This document shows, piece after piece, positions 1-8,079 of a stretch of 64,000 nt of DNA. The stretch lies in assembly GCF_013280495.1 (NCBI RefSeq), contig NZ_JABSSX010000002.1, forward strand, positions 421,491 to 485,490, read 5' to 3'. Below the pieces are notes generated by a model. It was not told where the DNA came from. It saw nothing but the letters and a program-made list of their open reading frames with translations, and searched no databases. The translations under genes and the position numbers were made by a program. The number at the start of each line of letters is the position of its first letter. Within the stretch, counting starts at the first letter, position 1. This DNA comes from Brevibacterium permense (GTDB lineage Bacteria > Actinomycetota > Actinomycetes > Actinomycetales > Brevibacteriaceae).

Positions 1-635
1 ACGGAATCTCGCCGGCGACCCTGCGGCAGGCCAACGCCATGGGCGATGACTCGTTCATCACGGTCGGCGAACTCCTCCTGCTGCGTCCGTCGAAGGCCCG
101 CCCGCGTCGCACCCCGACCGAACCGCCGAGCGACGTCCCCCGCGTTGCCGCCAGCGCGCAGGTCGAGGGCATCCGCCCCTCGGTGCTCCACGCGGCGCGA
201 CTGAACAAATACACTCTGCTGCACCGCCGCCATCCGGCCCCGGCGCAGGCGAAGCTGCTCGTCGCCTCGCTGGCTGTCGAGCTTGGTGCCGATCCCGCCC
301 TCATGCAGGCCGTCGCCGCTGCCGAATCCGGTTTCCAGCACACGACGGTCTCGGCCGGCAACGCGATCGGGATCATGCAGATCACTCCCCGATCCGGTCG
401 CTGGGCGTCCGATATCGTCGGTCGCGGACTCGACCTGCTCGACATCGAGGACAATATCGTCGCCGGCACCGTCATCCTCGGCTGGCTCATCGAAACCGCC
501 GAATCGGAGAACGAAGCCATCGCCGGCTACTACCAGGACCTGCGCTCGGTTCGCGCCGACGGACTGCTGCCGGAGACGAAGGCCTTCGTTCGCGCCGTCC
601 AACTGCAGCGTGCGCGTTTGGAGGAGGCCCTGTGA
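1..635 (+). CDS. LysM/lytic transglycosylase-like protein, 5' end cut off by window edge
   Basis: The frame is open to the left edge, so the gene starts outside the window. The first residues (SPATLRQANAMGDDSFITVGELLLL) read like the second half of a LysM peptidoglycan-binding repeat. After a linker, residues from about nucleotide 250 form a soluble lytic transglycosylase (SLT) fold: a catalytic-Glu motif AAESGFQ, then GIMQITP and AGYYQ. The family cleaves the glycan strands of peptidoglycan outside the membrane. The stop overlaps the GTG start of the PASTA kinase by four bases (GTGA), so the two are probably translationally coupled. The missing N-terminus, probably a signal peptide and more LysM repeats, cannot be seen. 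An internal ATG at 39 lies inside the LysM repeat and is unlikely to be the real start. Confidence 0.8.
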   Translation, partial: GISPATLRQANAMGDDSFITVGELLLLRPSKARPRRTPTEPPSDVPRVAASAQVEGIRPSVLHAARLNKYTLLHRRHPAPAQAKLLVASLAVELGADPALMQAVAAAESGFQHTTVSAGNAIGIMQITPRSGRWASDIVGRGLDLLDIEDNIVAGTVILGWLIETAESENEAIAGYYQDLRSVRADGLLPETKAFVRAVQLQRARLEEAL

Positions 636-2896
636 CCGCCCGCCGAGATCCCCTCATCGGCACGGTGCTCAATGACCGCTACCGCATCGATGCCAAGATC
701 GCCCGCGGCGGCATGGCCATGGTCTACCGCGGCACCGACCTGCGACTCGACCGAGAGATCGCGATCAAGGTCATGCATGAGCACCTCATCTCCGATGACA
801 CCTTCGTCGAACGCTTCCGCCGGGAGGCCATCAACGCCGGTCGGCTCACCCACCCGAACCTCGTGGCCATCCACGATCAGGCGCGCGACGGCGACATCGT
901 CTACCTCGTCATGGAATACCTGCCGTCGGTGACGCTGCGCCGCGAGCTCAAGCACCGCGGAACCTTCACTCCCAGACAGGCGATCGTCGTCCTCGATGCG
1001 ATCCTCGCCGCGCTCGAGGCCGTGCACTCGACCGGTATCATCCACCGCGACCTCAAACCCGACAATGTGCTGCTGGGAACCGACGGTCAGGTCAAGCTCG
1101 CCGACTTCGGTCTGGCCCGTGCCGTGACCACAGCAACGACGACCAAGACCCTCATCGGCACGGTCGGCTATGTTGCTCCCGAACTCGTCACCCGGGCCGG
1201 AGCAGATGCCCGCACCGATCTGTACACGGTCGGCATCATGTTCTACGAGATGCTCACCGGTGCCCAGCCGTATACCGACGACGTCCCGATCCAGGTCGCC
1301 TACCGTCACGTCCACGACACGGTTCCGCCGCCGTCGGACGTCGTCACCCGCCTGAGTCCGCGCCTGGACGCGCTCGTGCTGTGGGCGACATCGAAGGACC
1401 CCGAGGACCGACCTGCCGATGCCGCCGAATTCCGCTTGGCGTTGGCGGAAGCGCGTGCGGAGATGTCCGAGGCCGAGCTCGACCTCGGAGATCCGCAGAT
1501 CGCCACCGGTGAGCACTCCCCCGTGCTCACCGCGAGCATCGACCTCGGCGAGGAGGTGCCGAAGGAGAAGCGCTCCCGCACCGACGAGATCCCATATCTC
1601 GAAGGCGAAGAGGACGACACCGAGGCAGACACTGGTGCGGCCGGTCCCGACGATGCCGATGACGATGAGTCCTCCGCCGAGGCGGCTGCCGCAGAAGCTT
1701 CCCGCGACGATGCCGACGGGGTCGACAGTACCGAATCGGACGACTCTGATCCTGACGATGACGCCGACTCCGATGACTCAGGTCGTGGCGATGACGACCA
1801 CACGGACCGTGCTGACGGCGCGGCCGCCGTCGCTGCGGCCGGAGTCGGAGTAGCCGGTGCCGCGGTTGCCGGTGCCGGTGCCGCCTCGGAATCCTCGGAC
1901 GCAGACACGACGGGTGCGGAAGCCGCAGGCGCTGCCGCCGAGTCAGCTGATTCTGACGCTTCGGACGGTTCCGCTGATCGAGAGGACTCCGACGACGAAC
2001 CGGTGTCGAAGGATTCGGATTCCGACCGCAACGATAAGGCTGCGGTGGTCGCCGGCTCTGCGGCCGCCTCGGCGGGGGCATCTCCCGTCCGACGTCGCCG
2101 ACGTCGTGTCCTCACGGGACTCGTCGCCGTGGTTGCCGTGCTCGCTCTAGTCGCCTGGTTCGTGGTGGCGAACCTGCCGACACCGAAATCCATCGTTCCC
2201 GGTGAGTTGGCGGGTAAACCCGTCGGTGAAGTCACCTCGCAGCTGGAGGACAACGATCTCAAGGCTGAGCCCAAAGAGGTCTTCGACGACAAGGTTCCCG
2301 CCGGGACTGTCATCGGCACCGAACCCGTCAGTGGTGCGGAGCTGGCCCCCGACTCTTCCGTCACGGTCGTCGTGTCCAAGGGTGAGGAGAAGTTCGCGGT
2401 TCCGAAGCTCGAGGGCACGACCCGCGACGAAGCAGAGGCCGCGCTCAAGAAGGTCAACCTCGAGGTCGGCAAAGTCGAGGAGAAGTACAGCGACACTGTC
2501 GCCAAGGACTCCGTCATCTCGGCATCGCAGAAGGCCGGAACCAAGCTGTCGAAGGGCGAGAAGATCGATCTCGTCGTGTCCAAGGGCGTCGAGCCGATCC
2601 CGGTTCCCAACGTTGAGGGGCTGACCTTCGACGCCGCCTATGCGACCCTGGCCAAGCGCGGATTCCGCGTCGGCAAGGACGAGGTGTTCTCCGACGACGT
2701 GCCCAAGGGCAAGGTCGTCTCGCAGTTCCCGAAGAGCACCGAGGCAAAGCCCGCGAACTCTCTCATCATCGTCCGCGTGTCCAAGGGCAAGGAGAAGAAA
2801 GAAGACTCCGGCTCGAAGGATGACAAGAAGGACGAGAAGAGCGATTCCAAGGACAAGAAGTCTGACGACAAGAAGGACGACGACACAGACAAATAG
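632..2896 (+). CDS. PASTA-domain Ser/Thr protein kinase (PknL/PknB type)
   Basis: A 754-residue membrane kinase. Residues about 11-270 hold a Hanks-type kinase domain with glycine loop RGGMAMVYRG, catalytic HRDLKPDN and DFG (ADFGLAR). A long Asp/Ser/Ala/Glu-rich linker (about 290-480) leads to a basic stop and one transmembrane segment (about 490-515), followed by three extracellular PASTA repeats that each end in a VSKG-like motif, and a Lys/Asp tail. PASTA domains bind muropeptides or lipid II in related kinases. The adjacent class II DAHP synthase matches the pknL-aroG neighbourhood of mycobacteria and corynebacteria; mycobacterial PknL lacks PASTA repeats, so this one is of the PASTA-bearing kind. 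The start is GTG, overlapping the transglycosylase gene. The acidic linker is unusually long. Confidence 0.93.
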   Translation: MTARRDPLIGTVLNDRYRIDAKIARGGMAMVYRGTDLRLDREIAIKVMHEHLISDDTFVERFRREAINAGRLTHPNLVAIHDQARDGDIVYLVMEYLPSVTLRRELKHRGTFTPRQAIVVLDAILAALEAVHSTGIIHRDLKPDNVLLGTDGQVKLADFGLARAVTTATTTKTLIGTVGYVAPELVTRAGADARTDLYTVGIMFYEMLTGAQPYTDDVPIQVAYRHVHDTVPPPSDVVTRLSPRLDALVLWATSKDPEDRPADAAEFRLALAEARAEMSEAELDLGDPQIATGEHSPVLTASIDLGEEVPKEKRSRTDEIPYLEGEEDDTEADTGAAGPDDADDDESSAEAAAAEASRDDADGVDSTESDDSDPDDDADSDDSGRGDDDHTDRADGAAAVAAAGVGVAGAAVAGAGAASESSDADTTGAEAAGAAAESADSDASDGSADREDSDDEPVSKDSDSDRNDKAAVVAGSAAASAGASPVRRRRRRVLTGLVAVVAVLALVAWFVVANLPTPKSIVPGELAGKPVGEVTSQLEDNDLKAEPKEVFDDKVPAGTVIGTEPVSGAELAPDSSVTVVVSKGEEKFAVPKLEGTTRDEAEAALKKVNLEVGKVEEKYSDTVAKDSVISASQKAGTKLSKGEKIDLVVSKGVEPIPVPNVEGLTFDAAYATLAKRGFRVGKDEVFSDDVPKGKVVSQFPKSTEAKPANSLIIVRVSKGKEKKEDSGSKDDKKDEKSDSKDKKSDDKKDDDTDK

Positions 2897-2991
2897 GACT
2901 CGTCGGTCAGTCACGCCGGTCGATCAGGCACGACAGTCGGACAGGTACGACGGGTCGGTCGGGCGAAGATGATTCCCGTCGATCAGACGAC

Positions 2992-3033
2992 AAAGCCGGG
3001 GGCTCGCAGAGATTCTGCGGAGCCCCCGGCTTT
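2992..3033. terminator. Bidirectional terminator hairpin between convergent genes
   Basis: A perfect 14-bp inverted repeat (arms 2992-3005 and 3020-3033, G+C-rich core) starts with AAA and ends with TTT. It lies between the kinase gene and the convergent DAHP synthase gene and can serve both strands. Confidence 0.85.
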
Positions 3034-3047
3034 GTCAGCTGTGGCGG

Positions 3048-4442
3048 TTACTGGCGACGGGTGAGGTACTCGGCGACCTGGAACGCCATCTCCAGCGACT
3101 GATCGTGGTTGAGGCGCGGGTCGACGAGGGTCTCGTAGCGGCGACGCAGACCTTCGTCGTCAATCTCGGTGGCCCCGCCCATGATCTCGGTGACGTCATC
3201 GCCGGTGAGTTCGATGTGCAGTCCACCGGGGATCGTGCCTGCATCGCGGTGCGCGTTGAAGAATCCTTCGACCTCGGCCATGACGTCTTCGAAGCGGCGG
3301 GTCTTGTACCCGGTGTTCGAGGTGATCGTGTTGCCGTGCATCGGGTCGCAGACCCAGGTCACATGCGGCAGACGGTCGCCGATTCCCGACAGCAGAGCCG
3401 GCAGCGACTCACCGATCTGACCGGCACCCATGCGGGTGACGAAGGTCAGGCGGCCGGGCTCGGCGTCCGGGTCGAGTTTCTCGGCCAGGGCCAAGGCGTC
3501 ATCAGCCGTGGCAGTGGGTCCGAGCTTGACGCCGATGGGGTTGCGCACCTTGGACAGGAAGTCGACATGGGCGCCGTCGATCTCGCGGGTGCGTTCGCCG
3601 ATCCACAGGAAGTGTCCGGACACGTCGTAGGCTTCACCGGTGCGTGAGTCGATGCGAGTCAGTGCACGTTCGTATTCGAGCAGCAGCGCCTCGTGGGCGG
3701 CGTAGAACTCGGTGGTCTTGAGCGCATCGAAGTCGGCTCCGCAGGCATCCATGAAGCGGATGGCACGGTCGATCTCGGCAGCGGTCTGCTCGTAGCGCTG
3801 GTAGCCGGGGTTCGATGCGAGGAAACCGCGGTTCCAGTCGTGGACGAATCGCAGATCGGCGAAGCCACCCTGGGTGAACGCACGGATGAGGTTCAGTGTG
3901 GAAGCGGAGATGTGGTACGCCTTGAGCAGACGTTCCGGATCGTGGCGGCGGGATTCCTCGGTGAACTCGTAGCCGTTGACGATGTCGCCGCGGAACGACG
4001 GCAGGGTGACTCCGTCACGGGTCTCCATATCGGCCGAACGCGGCTTCGCGAACTGCCCGGCCATGCGGCCGATCTTCACCACGGGCATCGATCCACCGTA
4101 GGTCAGCACGGCCGCCATCTGCAGAACCGTCTGCACGCGGGCCCGGATCTTGTCCGCCTGGGCTCCGTCGAAGGATTCGGCGCAGTCGCCGCCCGCCAGG
4201 ACGAAGGCTTCTCCGCGCGAGGCGGCGGCGATCCGCTGCTTGAGCACATCGGCTTCACCGGCGAAGACCAACGGGGGTGAGTTGCGCAGATCGGTGAGCA
4301 CCTCGTCGAGCGCAGCACTGTCGAGATACGTCGGCTGCTGCTTCGGATCCATCTCTCGCCAGTCGTCGAGACCGCGCAGATTGTCGTGGCCGGCAGCGGC
4401 GATTTCTCTGTTGGACAGGACCGGATCGGTGTGGAGACTCAA
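3048..4442 (-). CDS. aroG: Class II 3-deoxy-D-arabino-heptulosonate-7-phosphate synthase
   Basis: 464 residues, the usual size of actinobacterial type II DAHP synthases. It condenses phosphoenolpyruvate and erythrose-4-phosphate in the first step of the shikimate pathway. Recognisable family stretches include VLAGGDCAESFDG, KIGRMAGQFAKPRS, DPMHGNT and HIELTGDDVTEIMGG. The frame is open further upstream, but the preceding DUF151 gene ends at 4453. The first credible start is a TTG at 4442 (LSLHTDPVLS) with a GAAAG stretch upstream. In mycobacteria this enzyme forms a complex with chorismate mutase and is feedback inhibited; whether that holds here is not visible. It lies next to the PASTA kinase, as aroG does to pknL elsewhere. 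Confidence 0.95.
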   Translation of the reverse strand: MSLHTDPVLSNREIAAAGHDNLRGLDDWREMDPKQQPTYLDSAALDEVLTDLRNSPPLVFAGEADVLKQRIAAASRGEAFVLAGGDCAESFDGAQADKIRARVQTVLQMAAVLTYGGSMPVVKIGRMAGQFAKPRSADMETRDGVTLPSFRGDIVNGYEFTEESRRHDPERLLKAYHISASTLNLIRAFTQGGFADLRFVHDWNRGFLASNPGYQRYEQTAAEIDRAIRFMDACGADFDALKTTEFYAAHEALLLEYERALTRIDSRTGEAYDVSGHFLWIGERTREIDGAHVDFLSKVRNPIGVKLGPTATADDALALAEKLDPDAEPGRLTFVTRMGAGQIGESLPALLSGIGDRLPHVTWVCDPMHGNTITSNTGYKTRRFEDVMAEVEGFFNAHRDAGTIPGGLHIELTGDDVTEIMGGATEIDDEGLRRRYETLVDPRLNHDQSLEMAFQVAEYLTRRQ

Positions 4443-4452
4443 TGTTTCACTT

Positions 4453-4938
4453 TCATGGGTTTTCGGTACCGGTCTCGAAGTCCTCGGCAGAGACATTGTC
4501 GAGGAAGTCCCTGAACTGTGCGACTTCCTCTTCATCGGCCTCGGGGGCTTCGATTCCGGACTCTTCAAGCAATTGTGTTTCGACGAACACGGGGCAGCCG
4601 GCTGTCAGCGCCAGAGTCACCGCGTCCGAAGGGCGCGCGGAGATCGACTTCCCGTCATTCGTGTGCAGCTCTGCCAGGAAGATCTGACCGTCCTTGCCGG
4701 TGATCGTCACGTCCTGCAGCTCGGCCCCGTACTTCTCGAGGACGTCGAGCAGCAGAGCATGTGACATGGGGCGCGGCGGGGTCAGTCCCCGCTGCGCGAT
4801 CGAGAGCGCATTGGCCTCGATCGCACCGACCCAGATCGGCAGATAGTAAGCAGGTTCGCTGGCCTTGAGCAGCAGAATCGGTTGGTTGGCGGGCATTTCG
4901 ATGCGGACGCCGACAACCTCGACTTCGACTTTTGACAT
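4453..4938 (-). CDS. DUF151 / bifunctional nuclease family protein
   Basis: 161 residues covering the DUF151 fold (PIWVGAIEANALSIAQRG, then DGKSISARPSDAVTLALTAGCPVFV) plus an acidic C-terminal tail. The family is annotated as bifunctional nuclease from a plant member; its bacterial role is not settled. The order gcvH, FHA protein, DUF151 corresponds to Rv1826, Rv1827 and Rv1829 of M. tuberculosis, but the MerR-type regulators that surround Rv1829 are absent. It starts 10 bases after the FHA gene stop and is probably part of the same operon. Confidence 0.85.
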   Translation of the reverse strand: MSKVEVEVVGVRIEMPANQPILLLKASEPAYYLPIWVGAIEANALSIAQRGLTPPRPMSHALLLDVLEKYGAELQDVTITGKDGQIFLAELHTNDGKSISARPSDAVTLALTAGCPVFVETQLLEESGIEAPEADEEEVAQFRDFLDNVSAEDFETGTENP

Positions 4939-4948
4939 TATCCCCCGG

Positions 4949-6112
4949 TCAGGAGCGCGGACGCTGCTGGAAGATCATTCGGAACTTGCCGATCTGCACA
5001 TCGGCTCCGTTCTGCAGTTCGATGGAATCGATGAGCTGACGGCCTACATAGGTGCCGTTGAGCGAACCCGTGTCGCGCAGAGTGAACCCGCTGGGAGTGC
5101 GGATGAACTCGGCATGCTTACGCGAGACCGTGACGTCATCGAGGAAGATGTCGGCATTCGGGCTTCGCCCCACCGTGACCACATCGGTGTCGAGCAGGAT
5201 CTGAGAACCGGAGTCCGGTCCGGAGACGACGACGAGCAGAGCATCGGCGTCCTGCAGACCGTCGAGGTCGGGCACAGGGTGGATCTCGCCGGTGTGCGGA
5301 TCCAGGATTCCCTGGAATTGCTGGCTGCCCGAATCGTTCGACGGGCCCTGTCCGCCGTTGGTCGGCGCGCCCTGCGGCTGACCCGACTGAGCCTGACCGG
5401 ACTGGGGCTGACCATACTGGCCGGGGCCGGGCTGGCTGCCCCGCTGCTGGTTGGGATCGAATTGGCCGTACTGGCCGGCCCCGTTCGAACCGTACTGCTG
5501 CTGGCCGCCCTGCTGCGGATAGTTCTGCTGCTGACCTTGGCTGCCCTGAGGCTGCGCAAACTGACCGGCACCATTGGAACCGTACTGCGTCTGACCTTGG
5601 CTGCCCTGAGGCTGACCGCTCTGCTGCTGGCCGTAGTTCTGAGGCTGATACTGCGGCTGCCCCTGGCTGCCCTGACCCTGTCCGGCATACGGCTGACTCG
5701 CCGGCTGCGACGCACCATAGTTCTGTCCGCCCTGCGGGGTGCCGCCGAACTGCTGGCCGTTGCCGTACTGCTGGCCGCCCTGGGGCGTGCCGCCGTAGTT
5801 CTGTCCGCCCTGAGGCGTGCCGCCGAACTGCTGGCCGTTGCCGTACTGCTGGTCGCCCTGCGGCGTGCCGCCGTGATTCTGGCCATTGCCGTACTGCGGT
5901 GCCGGCGGGGCATCGTCGGCAGGCTGCTGACCGTAGGGAGGTGTGTTCCCCCGACCGTTCTGGTCGACCTGAGGGTTCATCCGAGTCGCCGACTCGTCAG
6001 CGCCATTGCCGTTTCCGGCCCCGAACGGGAACTTCTTCGACTGCGGGACCTGTCCGTTGTCATACCAGGGCTGCGAGGGGGTCGGACGATTCTGATCGTG
6101 GTTCTGCGACAT
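4949..6112 (-). CDS. GarA/OdhI-type FHA protein with long Gln/Gly/Pro-rich N-terminal region
   Basis: 387 residues. The last ~100 form a forkhead-associated domain very like mycobacterial GarA (VGRSPNADIFLDDVTVSRKHAEF, GSLNGTYVGR, VQIGKFRMIF). GarA/OdhI bind and inhibit 2-oxoglutarate dehydrogenase and act on glutamate metabolism, switched by phosphorylation of an N-terminal ETT motif by PASTA-type kinases. Here I see no ETT motif. The first ~285 residues are instead low-complexity, with Gln-, Gly-, Asn- and Pro-rich repeats such as GGTPQGGQ, YGNGQQF and SQGQ. The stop of gcvH and the start of this gene share one base (TAATG). The FHA identity is secure. Whether it controls 2-oxoglutarate dehydrogenase is inferred from FHA similarity and gene order. 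Confidence 0.88.
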   Translation of the reverse strand: MSQNHDQNRPTPSQPWYDNGQVPQSKKFPFGAGNGNGADESATRMNPQVDQNGRGNTPPYGQQPADDAPPAPQYGNGQNHGGTPQGDQQYGNGQQFGGTPQGGQNYGGTPQGGQQYGNGQQFGGTPQGGQNYGASQPASQPYAGQGQGSQGQPQYQPQNYGQQQSGQPQGSQGQTQYGSNGAGQFAQPQGSQGQQQNYPQQGGQQQYGSNGAGQYGQFDPNQQRGSQPGPGQYGQPQSGQAQSGQPQGAPTNGGQGPSNDSGSQQFQGILDPHTGEIHPVPDLDGLQDADALLVVVSGPDSGSQILLDTDVVTVGRSPNADIFLDDVTVSRKHAEFIRTPSGFTLRDTGSLNGTYVGRQLIDSIELQNGADVQIGKFRMIFQQRPRS

Positions 6113-6516
6113 TACGCCTCCTCGCTCTGAATGAGCTCTTTGTACGCCTCGCTGTCCATCAGCGATTCGAGCTGTGTGGGGTCACTGAGTTCGACGAGAT
6201 ACATCCACCCGTCTTCGAAGGGAGACGAGTTCACCGTCTCCGGTGAATCGTCGAGTGAGTCGTTGACCTCTGTGACGGTCCCCGACACAGGTGCGATCAG
6301 GTCAGAGACACTCTTCGTGCTCTCAACTTCGCCGCAGGACGCCCCTGCGGTGACCGAATCCCCGGTTTCAGGCAGGTCGACATAGACGACGTCACCCAGC
6401 TGTTCCTGGGCGAAATCAGTGATACCCACACGGACTACTGCGTTGTCTTCCGTGGTCGCAACCCACTCGTGGTCGCGCGAGTACCGCAAAGACACTGGAT
6501 AATCCAGATCTGCCAT
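6112..6516 (-). CDS. gcvH: Glycine cleavage system H protein
   Basis: 134 residues, normal for the lipoyl carrier protein of the glycine cleavage complex, which shuttles the aminomethyl group between the P, T and L proteins. The lipoylation site lies in GEVESTKSVSD, and RYSRDHEWV and VGITDFAQEQLGDVVYVDLP are family hallmarks. The chosen ATG at 6516 (MADLDYPV) has AGGAG seven bases upstream; an upstream extension in the same frame lacks similarity. No gcvP or gcvT is nearby, so this is the stand-alone gcvH linked to an FHA gene as in mycobacteria. Confidence 0.95.
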   Translation of the reverse strand: MADLDYPVSLRYSRDHEWVATTEDNAVVRVGITDFAQEQLGDVVYVDLPETGDSVTAGASCGEVESTKSVSDLIAPVSGTVTEVNDSLDDSPETVNSSPFEDGWMYLVELSDPTQLESLMDSEAYKELIQSEEA

Positions 6517-6545
6517 GTCGACTCCTCTAGTTTGTCGGTGTACCA

Positions 6546-6551
6546 AGCATA
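6546..6551 (-). promoter_or_regulatory. Possible -10 element for the gcvH operon
   Basis: On the minus strand TATGCT lies about 30 bases before the gcvH start. No convincing -35 hexamer is present at 16-18 bp, so this is tentative. Confidence 0.3.
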
Positions 6552-6685
6552 GCCGCCTGGGCCACTTTCATAACAATCACGAAACGGAAATGTTACTGAG
6601 TCACCCGGTCAGGCATCTGCAGGACCCGATTCTTCGGTATCTACCTGGGATGATACCTGTTTTTCGAAGGTCACGGAACGCGGTT

Positions 6686-6713
6686 TTGGCAGTTGGCCTC
6701 CGATCGGTATAAG
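6686..6713 (+). promoter_or_regulatory. Promoter of tRNA-Pro
   Basis: TTGGCA (6686-6691) and TATAAG (6708-6713) are 16 bp apart and stand about 33 bases before the tRNA. This is a good housekeeping-sigma match in a locally A+T-richer stretch. Confidence 0.65.
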
Positions 6714-6746
6714 CTAGTTCTCGTTGCCCACGAGGGAGTACGGTAA

Positions 6747-6823
6747 CGGGCTATGGCGCAGCTTGGTAGCGCGCTTCACTGGGGGTGAAGAGGTCGTGGG
6801 TTCAAATCCCGCTAGCCCGACCA
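6747..6823 (+). tRNA. tRNA-Pro (anticodon GGG)
   Basis: A complete cloverleaf: acceptor arms CGGGCTA/TAGCCCG, D arm with AGCTTGGTAGC, anticodon stem CTTCA/TGAAG around loop CTGGGGG (anticodon GGG), T arm with GGGTTCAAATCCC, discriminator A and an encoded CCA end at 6821-6823. Confidence 0.97.
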
Positions 6824-6849
6824 CCCGGGTCATCACCCGCTTTCAATAG

Positions 6850-6892
6850 AATGTGTCGCCACTTCGCTGAGACGAAGGAGCGGCACATTTTT
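6850..6892 (+). terminator. Rho-independent terminator of tRNA-Pro
   Basis: Outer arms AATGTGTCGC and GCGGCACATT (one mismatch) enclose an inner stem CTTCG/CGAAG, followed directly by a run of T. Confidence 0.85.
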
Positions 6893-6906
6893 CATTCCCG
6901 CACTCG

Positions 6907-8079
6907 TCAGGTCCGACGGACGTCCAAGCGGTTCGCGAAGACCACCGTCAGGAGGCCGACGAGCACGAGGATGCCGAGTCCCCACCGCAGTCCCCCTCCG
7001 GTGGCGACAACCCCGACCAGCGGACTGGTCCCGAGGTACCCCACCCGCATCAGCCAATTCACCAGCGTCACTCCCCCTGCACGCCCGACCCCGGGCAGAC
7101 GAGCGGCCGCTCCCAGTGCTCCGGGCACGAGCGTCGCTGACCCGAATCCGAGCGCTCCCATCGAGACGAGCAGCAGAACGGGCTCCTGCGCTGCGATGAC
7201 GCCGATTCCGCCGCATGCGATGAGACCGCCACCGAAACCCGCGATCCGGCCGGCCCCGAACCTCGTCACGAGCACGTCCCCGCTGAATCGTCCGAGGCAT
7301 TGGCTGCCGATGACGACGCTGAAAGCGATCCCCGCCGAGGCGGCCGGAACTCCTGCGAATTCGACCGCGGCCAGCCCCGCCCAGTTGTTCGCAATGTCCT
7401 CGACCGCGGCACCGCAGATCGCGACGATCGCCAAGGGCAGCGCCGCCCAGAGGACCATCCGTTTCGAACGCCCCACGGCCCCGTCTCCGCTACGGCCCTC
7501 AGGTGCGGCATCGGAATCGGCGACCCGCCTCGGCGAGGCATAGTCTCCGATGAGGCGGTGCCCAACGATCGTGATGACCACGGCGGCGACGCCGATGAGC
7601 CCCAGCCACGCCCGCATGTCGGCACCGGAGCTGGCGGCCGCGGTTGCGGCGGCTCCGCTGAGCAGACCGCCGAGGCTCCACAGCGCATGCATCGACGACA
7701 GGATCGTGCGACCGGCCCGTTCCTGGACGGAGATGCCGACGACGTTCTGCGCGACATCGACGATGGCATCGCAGCACCCCAACAGGAGCAGGCAGATCGC
7801 CATCATCACGCCGTTGACCGACCACGCCGTCGCCGAGGCGGCCACACCGAGCATCACCGTCCCTCCGATGACGACCCGGTGGGCTCCGAATCGGGCGATG
7901 AGGGCTGCGGGCAGGGCCGAGGACAGCAGCGATCCGACGGCGAAGCAGGCGACGACGAGACCGAACTGCCAGGAACTCAGTCCGAGTCGGTCGACGAGCA
8001 GCGGATACCACGGCAGGAGGGCGGCGAAGACGGCGCCGTTGCCGGTGAAGTAGAGGCCGACCCCGGCCGCGCCCCTCAC
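6907..8079 (-). CDS. Major facilitator superfamily transporter
   Basis: 390 residues with about 12 hydrophobic segments. The first loop carries the MFS pattern (VDRLGLSSWQFGLVVACFAVGSLLSS, then ALIARFGAHRVVIGG), and the two halves are separated by a charged central loop (ASPRRVADSDAAPEGRSGDG). It resembles the YbjJ-like group of small MFS permeases. The substrate cannot be read from sequence. The GTG start overlaps the stop of the upstream NhaD-like gene by four bases (GTGA), so the two transporters are probably co-translated. Confidence 0.75.
   Translation of the reverse strand: MRGAAGVGLYFTGNGAVFAALLPWYPLLVDRLGLSSWQFGLVVACFAVGSLLSSALPAALIARFGAHRVVIGGTVMLGVAASATAWSVNGVMMAICLLLLGCCDAIVDVAQNVVGISVQERAGRTILSSMHALWSLGGLLSGAAATAAASSGADMRAWLGLIGVAAVVITIVGHRLIGDYASPRRVADSDAAPEGRSGDGAVGRSKRMVLWAALPLAIVAICGAAVEDIANNWAGLAAVEFAGVPAASAGIAFSVVIGSQCLGRFSGDVLVTRFGAGRIAGFGGGLIACGGIGVIAAQEPVLLLVSMGALGFGSATLVPGALGAAARLPGVGRAGGVTLVNWLMRVGYLGTSPLVGVVATGGGLRWGLGILVLVGLLTVVFANRLDVRRT

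Noticed and set aside
1306..2610. 434-residue minus-strand reading frame
   Set aside because: It is a Ser/Ala-rich antisense shadow of the kinase linker and PASTA region.
4865..6130. 421-residue hydrophobic-looking plus-strand frame
   Set aside because: It is antisense to the Gln-rich FHA gene; CAG/CTG codons read as Leu on the other strand and mimic membrane segments.
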